From assembly GCA_016930675.1 (NCBI GenBank), contig JAFGGG010000034.1, positions 1-34,610 of the forward strand: a stretch of 34,610 nt of DNA, in the 5' to 3' direction. The DNA is from Spirochaetales bacterium (GTDB taxonomy: Bacteria; Spirochaetota; Spirochaetia; SZUA-6; RPPD01). This document shows, in pieces, positions 8,988 through 17,095 of the stretch. Position numbers and translations under genes: made by a program. The notes beneath the pieces were generated by a model, which worked only from the letters and a program-made list of their open reading frames with translations, was not told the origin of the DNA and made no database searches. Within the stretch, counting starts at the first letter, position 1. Every line of letters begins with the position of its first letter.

Positions 8988-10218
8988 GAGCAGGCTCCGG
9001 CCTTTTTAATGATGTAAACATAAAGAAAACCACCCCACTCAGAGCAATCAAAGCATTGATACCGATCATCGCGCCACTGCCCCAGGTCTGAATAAAGAAA
9101 GCCGCGGCAAAGGAACTGAGTGCGGAGGGAAGAGCCAGTCCTATGACATTCATCATGTGCATATACGTTCCGCTGAGTTTACGGGGTGCCGAGCGATTTA
9201 CATACTGGATAACGGCATTAAACTGCAACCCGTATCCCACTCCATGAAGCGACATAGCGGCCATCATCAGATAAGAATTCTTTAACGGCGCCAGAAAATA
9301 GAGTAATCCCAATTTTACGATAAGGAGAAGCGATCCCAGGATCAACATCTTTTCGATACCGAATTTTTTCAGTATTTTGTGAGCATTATACATCACCGGA
9401 ATTTCCAGAGCCGCCGACAACGCGAATGCCAGTCCGATAAAAAGAAAATTGATATTGTAGTCATCCATAAAATACGGAGTGAATATATACGCGATGTTAT
9501 GCCCAAACGAAAATAAGAACATGTATATAAGGAACAGAAAAAACGGCTTATCCTTAAAAAGCAACCGCAAAGGCAGTTTTACTTTCTTTATTCCCTTTGA
9601 GATTGTGCGAACACCGGAAAAAGAAAAAAGCAGAAACGAACCGGCTATAAACCACATGAGGATTTCCATCCGATTCAACAAAAATAAAACCGTACCCAAC
9701 AATGTCGCGCCGAAGATATAAGCCAAGGTTCCCATCATCCTGAAGCGGCCGTAGAGACCGGGATCTGTTTCCGCCTTATTAAGAAAATCAAGGGTTTCCG
9801 AATCAAGAAGAGGAAACAGACTGGAATAAAAAAAACCGTATATTATAAATCCCACTCCAACCAAAATAAAATGGGATACTTGTGAAAAACCCCCGATTGT
9901 GGGCAGAGCAATTATAACGGCGGCCAGCATAACCATAATCCCGCTTAAAAATAGCAGTTTTTTCTTAATCGAGAATTTATCTCCCAGCACACCCATGACC
10001 GGATTGGAAAATACTCCCAAGAAAGGTTGGATAAAAAACACAAAACCGATAAATCCTACTGCGGGGAGACCGTTTTCAGCATGCGGGAGGATTTTTTTAA
10101 GATATAAGCTAAGGAAAGGAATCTGGAATCCCATAGCCATAAATAAAAACCAGTAGAGATTTTTTAGAGAAAAACGCTGGAGTGATGTTGAATTATTTCT
10201 TATAAAACAGCTCCCCAA
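8974..10218 (-). CDS. MFS transporter, 12 transmembrane segments
   Basis: 414 residues. About twelve hydrophobic segments are visible, in two blocks of six. After the first block comes the loop FLNKAETDPGLYGRFRMMG, whose Gly-x-x-x-Arg pattern recurs in the MFS_1_like / nucleoside:H+ symporter-like group. Residues NLYWFLFMAMGFQIPFLSLY form TM1. Known: these are proton-driven permeases for sugars, nucleosides or small acids. The substrate cannot be read here. The start is a TTG at 10218 with no good Shine-Dalgarno and no in-frame ATG before residue ~27, which would cut TM1. Convergent with the lipid operon and not obviously related to it. Confidence 0.72.
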   Translation of the reverse strand: MGSCFIRNNSTSLQRFSLKNLYWFLFMAMGFQIPFLSLYLKKILPHAENGLPAVGFIGFVFFIQPFLGVFSNPVMGVLGDKFSIKKKLLFLSGIMVMLAAVIIALPTIGGFSQVSHFILVGVGFIIYGFFYSSLFPLLDSETLDFLNKAETDPGLYGRFRMMGTLAYIFGATLLGTVLFLLNRMEILMWFIAGSFLLFSFSGVRTISKGIKKVKLPLRLLFKDKPFFLFLIYMFLFSFGHNIAYIFTPYFMDDYNINFLFIGLAFALSAALEIPVMYNAHKILKKFGIEKMLILGSLLLIVKLGLLYFLAPLKNSYLMMAAMSLHGVGYGLQFNAVIQYVNRSAPRKLSGTYMHMMNVIGLALPSALSSFAAAFFIQTWGSGAMIGINALIALSGVVFFMFTSLKRPEPARQQG

Positions 10219-10236
10219 GTAGTTTTTAAGGTCACT

Positions 10237-10242
10237 ATTATA
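10237..10242 (-). promoter_or_regulatory. Candidate -10 box of the MFS gene
   Basis: A perfect TATAAT on the minus strand lies ~18 bp upstream of the TTG start. No good -35 hexamer is visible, and the implied leader is only ~12 nt. Confidence 0.3.
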
Positions 10243-10355
10243 TATAGCACGTGCGAATGAGAAAAAAATAAACTTTTAGGATGATTTTATTAGTCGGATG
10301 AGGATAACAGGATTGATCCTCAATTCAGGGGTATTTTATAAATTGCCGAATTTTA

Positions 10356-10616
10356 TTATTCGATTATCTTTACCCGGCCGCTTTTTAGCTTTTTTTCCTT
10401 AAAACAGTCCTCTTGCAGGGGATATCCCAAGGCAATAAGACAGATCAGCTTATAGGAAGCGGGCATTTTTAACAACCACGATATGAATAGGTTGATGTTT
10501 TATGGCGGCGGCTGCCTGCCCGCCCTGACAATCTTTTGTAAAACATCACCGCTAATCTGTTTATCTATAAAGCTGCGCACACTGCGGCGAGTATACAGCA
10601 TTTCCAATCCATCCAT
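10356..10616 (-). pseudogene. Decayed nitroreductase-family gene (frameshift plus internal deletion)
   Basis: The minus strand from ATG 10616 reads MDGLEMLYTRRSVRSF, then FIDKQISGDVLQKIV and AGRQ. This is the N-terminus of nitroreductase-family flavoproteins (RRSVR contacts FMN). That frame then hits TAA at 10500-10502. Shifting one base after AGRQ restores the family's next segment, KHQPIHIVVVKNA (compare QPWHFIVV). The sequence then jumps to the family's C-terminus, PASYKLICLIALGYP, ending at TAA 10356. Some 80-100 residues are missing between. The gene is clearly broken, and no intact copy is in the window. It fills most of the otherwise empty gap 10219-10717. Confidence 0.75.
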
Positions 10617-10699
10617 TTATTACCTCTATTCAAGGAAATAAGGATGAGAAAAAAGGGTAAAATACTTTTTTAACTTTAACGTTTAAGTATTTTTACTTC

Positions 10700-10730
10700 A
10701 AAAAAAATTCTGGTTCGTTAGAACCAGAAT
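10700..10730 (-). terminator. Intrinsic terminator overlapping the end of the small barrel gene
   Basis: GAACCAGAAT (10721-10730) and ATTCTGGTTC (10707-10716) form a perfect 10-bp stem with a 4-nt loop, followed on the minus strand by a run of T (complement of 10700-10706). The last sense codons (Phe-Trp-Phe) form one arm and the TAA stop lies in the loop. Confidence 0.85.
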
Positions 10731-11200
10731 CTTACGCCAAGTTCACCTACAAAACCCACAGTCGGAAATACTATATCACCTTCACCGCCGATATTACCAA
10801 TACCTACTGTTATAGAAGGTTCCAGAAATACTTCTAAAAAATCCAATGGGAAAAAATAGATTCCAATCGGTATTCTGCCGCCGATTTCAAAATTATCACT
10901 GATCACCGTATAGACACCTACGCCGGCATATATACCGAGCGGACCGGTTAAATTACCTTGATAAAGCCACCAATCGGCTTTGATGTAAAAATTCGTATTC
11001 TCACCCAAAGTACCGCCGAATCCCAACATTACAGGAAGTGAGGGCAGCTTTAAAAGACCGATGATACCGGGTGATCCGCCGTCACCTTCAAAAGGCATAC
11101 TGAAGGTTGCCGCAAGACCTACCGCAATACCACCTTTTGCGAACATTACTCCGGAAAAAGCAAGTGTAAAAAGCAGTACACAAATCAAAAATTTTTTCAT
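10718..11200 (-). CDS. Small outer-membrane beta-barrel protein
   Basis: 160 residues from ATG 11200. This start has AAGGAG 5-6 nt upstream and begins a clean signal peptide (MKKFLICVLLFTLAFSGVMFA). The longer frame from 11251 has neither. The mature part is Gly-rich with alternating polar/hydrophobic strands and ends in GVRFWF, a terminal aromatic residue as on outer-membrane barrels recognised by BAM. No named family is recognised. It lies 60 bp downstream of tRNA-Glu on the same strand with no promoter seen between, so it may be co-transcribed with the tRNAs. It ends in a strong terminator. Confidence 0.7.
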   Translation of the reverse strand: MKKFLICVLLFTLAFSGVMFAKGGIAVGLAATFSMPFEGDGGSPGIIGLLKLPSLPVMLGFGGTLGENTNFYIKADWWLYQGNLTGPLGIYAGVGVYTVISDNFEIGGRIPIGIYFFPLDFLEVFLEPSITVGIGNIGGEGDIVFPTVGFVGELGVRFWF

Positions 11201-11260
11201 ACACAACTCCTTTGTATGGGTTTTTAAAATGGTGGGAGCCTTTTCGAACATCCCAACCTA

Positions 11261-11332
11261 CATCTCCTAGGGGAGTCGAACCCCTGCTGCCGGGATGAAA
11301 ACCCGGTGTCCTAACCACTAGACGAAGGAGAC
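11261..11332 (-). tRNA. tRNA-Glu (UUC)
   Basis: Full cloverleaf on the minus strand. The acceptor GTCTCCT/AGGAGAT has a terminal G-U pair. The D-arm is GTC...GAC. The anticodon stem CCGGG/CCCGG has loop TTTTCAT (anticodon TTC), and the T-arm GGGGTTCGACTCCCC is typical. CCA is not encoded. Strongly similar in plan to E. coli tRNA-Glu. Confidence 0.95.
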
Positions 11333-11340
11333 TTACAAAT

Positions 11341-11364
11341 GATATTGAGGTAAAGCGCAATATC
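11341..11364 (-). other. Inverted repeat between the two tRNA genes
   Basis: GATATTG (11341-11347) and CAATATC (11358-11364) form a perfect 7-bp stem with a 10-nt loop in the 38-bp spacer between tRNA-Lys and tRNA-Glu. It is probably a processing hairpin in the joint precursor. There is no T run, so it is not a terminator. Confidence 0.5.
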
Positions 11365-11370
11365 AATATA

Positions 11371-11443
11371 TGAGCCGCGATGGATTCGAACCATCGACCC
11401 ACGCCTTAAAAGGGCGTTGCTCTGCCAACTGAGCTAGCGGCCC
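11371..11443 (-). tRNA. tRNA-Lys (UUU)
   Basis: Cloverleaf on the minus strand: acceptor GGGCCGC/GCGGCTC, D-arm with AGCTCAGTTGG, anticodon stem ACGCC/GGCGT with loop CTTTTAA (anticodon TTT), T-arm GATGGTTCGAATCCATC and discriminator A. CCA is not encoded. First gene of the tRNA-Lys/tRNA-Glu unit. Confidence 0.95.
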
Positions 11444-11524
11444 TTACCCGAAATATATATCCGTTTCCCTAAAAATCTTCATTATTTCGTATTTTAAGCA
11501 CATTTGATTCAAAATATTGACTGG

Positions 11525-11553
11525 AATATAACAATTCTCTATTAAGATGTCAA
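11525..11553 (-). promoter_or_regulatory. sigma70-type promoter of the tRNA-Lys/Glu unit
   Basis: The minus strand reads TTGACA (11548-11553), 17 bp, TATATT (11525-11530). The implied start near 11518 gives a ~75-nt leader before tRNA-Lys. It lies directly after the stop of the FadL-like gene at 11572. Confidence 0.75.
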
Positions 11554-11571
11554 TATTCACTTTGGTATATT

Positions 11572-12762
11572 TTAATAAAGGAATTTCAGACCTATCATCA
11601 CATTATAGGTTGGCAGCAATCCCGGTTCCAGACCGAGCTCGGAACCGAACATAGACACATCAAGCTGAAAAATAGTAAGGTCTATGCCCAATCCCGCGCT
11701 GAACAGACCCTGATAAAAACCGACCCGAACCGCAAGCACCTCTAAAAATACCACTTCCACACCAACACCCACATGCAGGATCGGGTTAGTGGCTGTATCG
11801 GGATGGACCGCAAAATCGAGAATATCCTCATAGTCCAGCATAATTTTAAAATCGCTTATGAACCAGGGGAAATCGCCCAGCGGAGGCTGAAACATAACAC
11901 CCGCACAGAGGTTGACAAGAGCATAATCAAACTCCGGCGTACCCCCTCCTGAAAAATGAATAAAGTCCTCCAGATTACCGTATGTTGTTGTCCAGTAAGC
12001 GGCGGCTACATCCTTGGCCACAAGGCCCGCTTTAAACCACCCCCCCATATGAAAGATCATCCCCAGATCTCCGCTGATGCCCAGTTTTAAGTCAAGGGGA
12101 CTGGTAAATAAAAATATCTCTCCCGCGGCCAGTTCGGTATTGAAAAACACCAGAGACGGATTTTCATAATGGACTTCACCGCGGGCAAAGCCTTTCAATG
12201 AGGCTCCGAGATCAAGCATAATCTTCGCCTCTTCGGAGAACATGAACCGGTGACCGTATCCGCCGATTAAAAGCAGAGTATCCTGAGTGTCTATGTTTAA
12301 ATATCCCGTGGCGACCGTACCCTGAAGATCGAACGCCATACCGCCCCAGTTATACAGACCAAAACCGAAACCCCCCGTGGCAAAGGCAAAAGAAACGGGG
12401 CCGCTTAAATTTATAGCGGCTTTTAAATTGTCCAGAGTTTGTCCCGAACTGCTTGAGATTACATCCAGCACGTCATCACCGCTATTGGTAACCTCAACGA
12501 TCAAATTGGTAATGTCGAATACCGGTCCTCTGATGTGCAGTGTAAGCTGAGAAACCTGCATCTGAGGCTCCAGTCCCGCTAAACCTGCGGGATTGGACAA
12601 GAGCGTATCGATATTATCGTCCAAGGTTACATGCATTCCACCCAAAGCGCTCCAGCGGCCCGACGGAGGCGTGAGGTCCAGCTCCTGAGCGAAGATCAAT
12701 GTATATTGAATGCATAACATCAATATTAAGAGTAAGATCTTTATCTTACGATGACAATCCAT
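11572..12762 (-). CDS. UPF0164 / FadL-like outer-membrane protein (copy 2)
   Basis: 396 residues with a cleavable signal peptide (hydrophobic to ~residue 25, ending FAQ). The mature start has SALGGMHVTLDDNIDTLLSN then PAGLAG. This is the N-terminal signature shared by UPF0164 proteins of Treponema and PorV/FadL-type barrels, which cross the outer membrane and, for FadL, import hydrophobic molecules. The rest is Gly/aromatic-rich barrel sequence ending in KFLY. GGAGGA lies ~5 nt before the ATG. It starts 26 bp after the lipoprotein gene and is last in the six-gene operon. A paralogue lies at 13432-14625, so the lipoprotein is flanked by two barrels. Family fairly sure, substrate unknown. Confidence 0.75.
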   Translation of the reverse strand: MDCHRKIKILLLILMLCIQYTLIFAQELDLTPPSGRWSALGGMHVTLDDNIDTLLSNPAGLAGLEPQMQVSQLTLHIRGPVFDITNLIVEVTNSGDDVLDVISSSSGQTLDNLKAAINLSGPVSFAFATGGFGFGLYNWGGMAFDLQGTVATGYLNIDTQDTLLLIGGYGHRFMFSEEAKIMLDLGASLKGFARGEVHYENPSLVFFNTELAAGEIFLFTSPLDLKLGISGDLGMIFHMGGWFKAGLVAKDVAAAYWTTTYGNLEDFIHFSGGGTPEFDYALVNLCAGVMFQPPLGDFPWFISDFKIMLDYEDILDFAVHPDTATNPILHVGVGVEVVFLEVLAVRVGFYQGLFSAGLGIDLTIFQLDVSMFGSELGLEPGLLPTYNVMIGLKFLY

Positions 12763-12788
12763 ACTATCCTCCGTGTTGTGATATCACG

Positions 12789-13370
12789 CTAAGGGATCAT
12801 GGCATTAATAGCGTTGGTGATATAGGGCGTGGCTATTGCAAAATTAGCAACAGGATCGATTGAAAGCAGTCCGATGCCTGTCGCCAACTGCTGCATGGCA
12901 TGCAAGCTGCCACCCAGTATATTCTCGACATTCCAATAATAAACAGCCGCGGTCTGGAGAGCCAATATATCATCCGGTGGATTTAAACGGCTTTCAAGAT
13001 CAGCTACAAAAAGAGGAAAGTCCGCCGGTACTCCGGGATCGGGAAACTGGTTGCTGTTATCAAACAGATAATTCTGCAGAGCAATGGGTGCATTGGAAAG
13101 CGCCCATAACAAATCAGCTACCAGCAGATTCAATTTCACACTTGTGGGATCGTCGGGAAGCAGTTCATTAACCACAACATCCAAAGCGTCTATCATCACG
13201 CCTCTCCTGCCGCTGCTTAACGCCTGCTCCGCATAAAGCAGCTGCTGCTCCTTGGAAAGCGTTTTCGGGTCCCGTTCCAGTATATCAAGAGGACTGTAGG
13301 TAAATATATCCTGGCAGCTGAAGATTACAGCGAGTAAAAGCAGAATAATTACGGATGCATACGCCTTCAT
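12789..13370 (-). CDS. Lipoprotein between two FadL-like proteins
   Basis: 193 residues from ATG 13370, chosen over an upstream frame start at 13502 because a lipoprotein signal peptide begins here (MKAYASVIILLLLAVIFSC, Cys19) and GGGGGAAGAG precedes it. The mature protein starts CQDIFTYSPLDIL. It is mostly alpha-helical, with helical repeats such as LSKEQQLLYAEQAL and LNLLVADLLWALSNAP, compatible with a TPR-like solenoid. No catalytic motif. The gaps are 61 bp upstream and 26 bp downstream. Inference: a periplasm-facing accessory to the flanking barrels. Not recognised as a named family. Confidence 0.7.
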   Translation of the reverse strand: MKAYASVIILLLLAVIFSCQDIFTYSPLDILERDPKTLSKEQQLLYAEQALSSGRRGVMIDALDVVVNELLPDDPTSVKLNLLVADLLWALSNAPIALQNYLFDNSNQFPDPGVPADFPLFVADLESRLNPPDDILALQTAAVYYWNVENILGGSLHAMQQLATGIGLLSIDPVANFAIATPYITNAINAMIP

Positions 13371-13431
13371 GGTTCTCTTCCCCCTTCTATATAATACCAT
13401 TATCGCAAAAAACACCTTTTTTCTATACCGT

Positions 13432-14625
13432 TTAAAAATTAAACAAAATATCAAAGGCCAGCCCGGCCATAGGCTCTTCTCCCACATCCTGACCCAACTC
13501 AAAAGCGAACAGGGCCAGATTGAACTCGAAGAAACCTAGCTGCAGCCCTGCTCCGTAGGAAAGGTGGCCCTGATTGATACCGCCGCGCAGCGCGATTGTT
13601 TTGCATACTACCACCTCCGCGCCCAAACGAAACAGGGTAAGAAATGATTTCTTATGCTCTATGACGGAAATAATATCACTGCACTCCAGTTGAATAAGCG
13701 GGTCGATATACTCACTGAGTGCCCCAAGGTCAGGATGAAAGGCCACACCAATATCAACCTGCATGGGAATCTGATATGTATCTTCCACCAGCGATCCCTG
13801 AGGCAGTCCATGACCGCTGACGACCGATCCCTGAATATCACCGACGGTGTCCTCCCTGTAAAAAAATCTTGTGGCTAAAACATCCCTCAGCACCAGCGCG
13901 CAGTTAAAAGATCCGACCTCCAATAACAAACCGATATCCCCCCCAATGCCGAAGCCGTAAACCGCTGGATAATTATTAAGTACTGAGAATAAATCTTCAC
14001 TCCAAAAAAGCCCTTTACACACATCGGGTGAAAGCGCGGGATCGATAAGAGAGTTAACACGCAATAATATTTTTACCGTCCCGCCCACCGTAAGGGTTGC
14101 ATTGCCCATATCTATGGGATAGGCGTATCCCCCCACCAACCCCAACGACGCGGTAATATGGCCTTGATACTCGGTTTCATTCTGCCCGTACAGATAAGAA
14201 TCAAGAACCAACAATCCACCCAAACCGATGTGCTTGCCCACATAACCCATTCCCAGTGCTGTTCCCACCCCTAATCCGGAATCGCTAAGATGTTCGGCGA
14301 AACGGTCCCCCATGCCCGGAATACCGCCCCCCCGACTTACGGTCTGTCCCAGCACCTCTTTAAGCACCTCCGGATCAGAGTAGCACCACCCGCTTATAAA
14401 CGGAGCAGTATATGTCTCCTCCTCCGTGGCAAAAGCGGCAGGATTGTAAAACAGCGCCTGAAAGCCCTGAGCCCGGGAAATAAAGGCTCCGCCTTGAGCT
14501 AAAACCTCAGCGCTTAAGGGTACAAAGGGCGCTTCGGTTTTTATTTCCTGGGCCTGTAATTGCAAATTTATCATTATGATAAGTACCGTGAGTATGAGCG
14601 GTTTAACTCTGTGTATTCTCCACAT
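13432..14625 (-). CDS. UPF0164 / FadL-like outer-membrane protein (copy 1)
   Basis: 397 residues. The signal peptide ends near LQLQAQ (~residue 26), followed by AEVLAQGGAFISRAQGFQAL and FYNPAAF, the UPF0164/PorV-like N-terminal signature with the conserved NPA. Barrel-type strands run to the terminal FDILFNF. It shares the plan of the copy at 11572-12762, including a late L..EY.D...L / YEDILDF strand and a GFYQGLFSAG / GINQGHLSYG segment. Only a weak AGAG Shine-Dalgarno is seen. It starts 27 bp after mtaB, in the same operon. In treponemes these proteins are described as FadL orthologues; the ligand here is unknown. Confidence 0.75.
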   Translation of the reverse strand: MWRIHRVKPLILTVLIIMINLQLQAQEIKTEAPFVPLSAEVLAQGGAFISRAQGFQALFYNPAAFATEEETYTAPFISGWCYSDPEVLKEVLGQTVSRGGGIPGMGDRFAEHLSDSGLGVGTALGMGYVGKHIGLGGLLVLDSYLYGQNETEYQGHITASLGLVGGYAYPIDMGNATLTVGGTVKILLRVNSLIDPALSPDVCKGLFWSEDLFSVLNNYPAVYGFGIGGDIGLLLEVGSFNCALVLRDVLATRFFYREDTVGDIQGSVVSGHGLPQGSLVEDTYQIPMQVDIGVAFHPDLGALSEYIDPLIQLECSDIISVIEHKKSFLTLFRLGAEVVVCKTIALRGGINQGHLSYGAGLQLGFFEFNLALFAFELGQDVGEEPMAGLAFDILFNF

Positions 14626-14652
14626 GGATATTTTGTGCTCTCTATTGATTAA

Positions 14653-16041
14653 TTATACAGCCTCAGGATCAAAAAACAAGGATTCATGTTTATCCACAGC
14701 AACCAAACGGGCAGTACACTGCTTATTACTTGTTACATCCGTTACACACGCATTAACCAGCATGCCGGACTTAAACCGCGCATGAGCAGCCTCCCGGATC
14801 ACGCATTTAATTGAGTGAGCGCTGGTCCCCTGCCAGTCCGCAGCGGGAAGTTTCTGTTCAAGAATAAGGCATACCTCTTTGCCCGGCCACGATGTTAAAA
14901 ATTCAGCCAATAAGCTTTCAGAAAGCTCGAGCATCCAGCGCGATCTTCTCTTTATTTCCGCAGAAATCACCCGGCCGCGCATATTAAAAGCCTGAGTGCC
15001 CGGACGGGGTGAGAAGGGAAAAACATGCAGTTTGTTGATTCGCAGGTCTGAAACAAGTTTCCGCGTGGCCTCGAAATCCTCTTGTGTTTCACCGGGAAAT
15101 CCTACAATTATATCCGCTGCTATAAAGGCATCCGGTTTTACGTCACGCAGCAGTTTAACTGATCGGGTTATGGACTGCGGTGTGGCTTTTCTTTTCATTG
15201 CCGCAAGTACACGCGCCGAACCCGACTGGACGGGAAGATGAAAATGCGGACAGATATTCTCATGATCCAACACCCGGCACAACTCCTCATCTATATCTTC
15301 AGGCTCCAGAGAAGAAAGCCTGAAACGCACATGGCGCGTGCACTTCAGAAGCATTGAAATTAACCGGGTTAAATTATGTGAAGCGGACTTATAATCGGTT
15401 ATATGTACACCTGTAAGCACAATCTCGCGAAATCCTGCCTGAACAAGCTGCCGGGTACGCCGCAGTATAATCTCAGGATCAAGACTTACCGAGCGCCCTC
15501 TGGCAAAAGGAACTCTGCAGTAGGCACAAAAATTATCACACCCGTCCTGGATTTTCAGGAAGGCCCTGGAATGGAAGCTGTAATCCTTGGTATGAAAGGC
15601 AAAAACATCATGATCGGTATTTTTCTTGGCCTGCAAAAAACGATTGAGTTGGTCGTATTTTTCGTTGCGCGACCAGGCAGCAATATCAGGGTACTGCCCC
15701 AACACCCCGGATAGTTCCAGAAGAATATCCTTTTCAGCCTGCGGGATAACAGCCGCCTCCTGATCTTTAAACAAGGTCAGGCGTAAATACTCATATTCAA
15801 CCTGGGCGTAGCAGCCTGTGATAATAAGCAGGGCTTCAGGGTACTGCTTTAAAAACTGTCTGATTACTCTGCGGGCCTTTTGTTCGGCTTTGGAGGTAAC
15901 CGTACAGGTATTGATTATTATAATGTCCGGTACCTGTAAGGCTTTTGAAAGTTCAATCCCGTTCGCTTTAAAAAAAGAAGCAAGCGCTTCTGTCTCTACC
16001 TGATTGAGTTTACAGCCCAGCGTGTAAAAAAGGGCTCTCAT
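14653..16041 (-). CDS. mtaB: tRNA (t6A37) methylthiotransferase MtaB-like
   Basis: 462 residues, close to the family length. The N-terminal UPF0004 domain carries Cys10 (TLGCKLNQVETEA), Cys46 (INTCTVTSKAEQKARR) and Cys77 (ITGCYAQ) for one [4Fe-4S] cluster. The radical-SAM CxxxCxxC is Cys168, Cys172 and Cys175 (CDNFCAYC), followed by RVPFARGRS. A C-terminal TRAM-like domain starts near residue 390. TLGCKxNQxE and R(V/I)PxARG favour MtaB over MiaB or RimO. Known reaction: methylthiolation of t6A37 to ms2t6A in tRNAs decoding ANN. Its ATG overlaps the stop of the TPR gene (ATGA, 16038-16041), an unusual partner for a tRNA enzyme. Confidence 0.88.
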   Translation of the reverse strand: MRALFYTLGCKLNQVETEALASFFKANGIELSKALQVPDIIIINTCTVTSKAEQKARRVIRQFLKQYPEALLIITGCYAQVEYEYLRLTLFKDQEAAVIPQAEKDILLELSGVLGQYPDIAAWSRNEKYDQLNRFLQAKKNTDHDVFAFHTKDYSFHSRAFLKIQDGCDNFCAYCRVPFARGRSVSLDPEIILRRTRQLVQAGFREIVLTGVHITDYKSASHNLTRLISMLLKCTRHVRFRLSSLEPEDIDEELCRVLDHENICPHFHLPVQSGSARVLAAMKRKATPQSITRSVKLLRDVKPDAFIAADIIVGFPGETQEDFEATRKLVSDLRINKLHVFPFSPRPGTQAFNMRGRVISAEIKRRSRWMLELSESLLAEFLTSWPGKEVCLILEQKLPAADWQGTSAHSIKCVIREAAHARFKSGMLVNACVTDVTSNKQCTARLVAVDKHESLFFDPEAV

Positions 16042-16664
16042 GGCTCGCTTCGATTAAGTCTTACGCGATCTTTGCCTTTAATGGCTTCCGGGTGATTGGG
16101 ATTGCGTTTCAACGCTTCGTTGTAGGCTGCCAAAGCCGATTCCGCATCATTGGCGTTCTCACGGGCGAAACCAAGACGCTCCCACCAATTGGCCTCGTTG
16201 GCATAATGATGGACCGCAGTTGAAAGCGCGATATCGGCCAGCACATACTCTTTACGGGCAATATAGATCATACCCATATAATAATACATAAGAGCCAGTT
16301 TCGGACCGCCGTATTTCACATACTCCCGGCACTTAATAAGCGCTTCATCGTATCTGCCCAGCATATAGAGAGCTTCGGCCGCGATATGAATAACACGCTG
16401 ATCATTGGGAGCAAAGCCTAGACATTTATTTGCCCATTCCAATGCTTCAGCCGGCCTGCGCAGAGCCACAAGGCTCCAGCCCAGCACAACATAGGCGTCC
16501 GTGCGCAGGGGTGTCTCTTTAATTTCGTCTTTACATACTGAAGCCGCTTCTTCAAATTTACCCTGTTGATAGAGTAGAAGCGCATCAGGCTTATTTTGTG
16601 AATAACCGCTTGCAGCAACTGCCAGCAACAGACAAACCACAAGCAGCAGTTTGTTAATTCGCAT
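16038..16664 (-). CDS. Exported TPR-repeat protein
   Basis: 208 residues from ATG 16664. AGGAAG lies ~5 nt upstream and a signal peptide follows (INKLLLVVCLLLAVAASGYSQ). The frame extends upstream to 16718, but that part overlaps bactofilin and lacks a signal. Four to five TPR units are visible: ALLLYQQGKFEEAASVCK, YVVLGWSLVALRRPAEALEW, AAEALYMLGRYDEALIKC, and a C-terminal pair ending AYNEALKRNPNHPEAI. TPRs mediate protein-protein contacts, here probably in the periplasm. It overlaps the bactofilin stop by 11 bp and mtaB by 4 bp, so the three are translationally linked. Confidence 0.82.
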   Translation of the reverse strand: MRINKLLLVVCLLLAVAASGYSQNKPDALLLYQQGKFEEAASVCKDEIKETPLRTDAYVVLGWSLVALRRPAEALEWANKCLGFAPNDQRVIHIAAEALYMLGRYDEALIKCREYVKYGGPKLALMYYYMGMIYIARKEYVLADIALSTAVHHYANEANWWERLGFARENANDAESALAAYNEALKRNPNHPEAIKGKDRVRLNRSEP

Positions 16665-17028
16665 TTTTCTTCCTTGGTTCGCCGACCATATTACAGTAGC
16701 CGTCATACTTGGCACCACTTTCTATTACCAGATCCGGACAGGTGATATCACCTTCCACCTTGGCTGTGGAAAAAAGCTCGATGCGTTTTTTCGCTGAAAT
16801 ATTACCTTTAATCTTACCCCTGCTGGAAATCATATCCGCGTCTATCTTTGCCTCAATATCGGCGTTCTCTCCGATATAAAGATCGTTAGAAGCTTTTATC
16901 TCACCCTTAAATTTTCCTTTAATCATCAAGGGCGCTTTGAATTTTAATTCTCCTGTAAAATCGATATCCTCGGCAAGAATTGTATCTATTTCGTCTTCGT
17001 CTATTCTTTTCTTTAAAGCATCACTCAT
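16654..17028 (-). CDS. Bactofilin (polymer-forming cytoskeletal protein)
   Basis: 124 residues from ATG 17028, where GGAGAG precedes with good spacing (a Met at 17040 is the alternative). The central ~90 residues are a bactofilin beta-helix (PF04519) with stacked rungs such as IDFTGELKFKAPLMIKGKFK, GEIKASNDLYIGENA and GKIKGNISAKKRIEL. It has a short charged N-tail and a KK-rich C-tail. Known: bactofilins polymerise without nucleotide and scaffold envelope or motility structures; in spirochaetes they are linked to cell shape. First gene after the promoter at 17096-17124. The operon then encodes a TPR protein and outer-membrane proteins, suggesting an envelope-organising unit. Confidence 0.88.
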   Translation of the reverse strand: MSDALKKRIDEDEIDTILAEDIDFTGELKFKAPLMIKGKFKGEIKASNDLYIGENADIEAKIDADMISSRGKIKGNISAKKRIELFSTAKVEGDITCPDLVIESGAKYDGYCNMVGEPRKKNAN

Positions 17029-17056
17029 CTTTCTCTCCATGATTAGTTTCAGCGCC

Positions 17057-17076
17057 TCTCATTTGCCAAAATGAGA
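17057..17076 (-). promoter_or_regulatory. Hairpin in the bactofilin leader
   Basis: TCTCATTT (17057-17064) and AAATGAGA (17069-17076) form a perfect 8-bp stem with a 4-nt loop, between the promoter and the start codon. No T run follows on the minus strand. It could be an mRNA 5' hairpin or an operator. Confidence 0.4.
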
Positions 17077-17095
17077 ATTGTTAAATTGATTTGCT

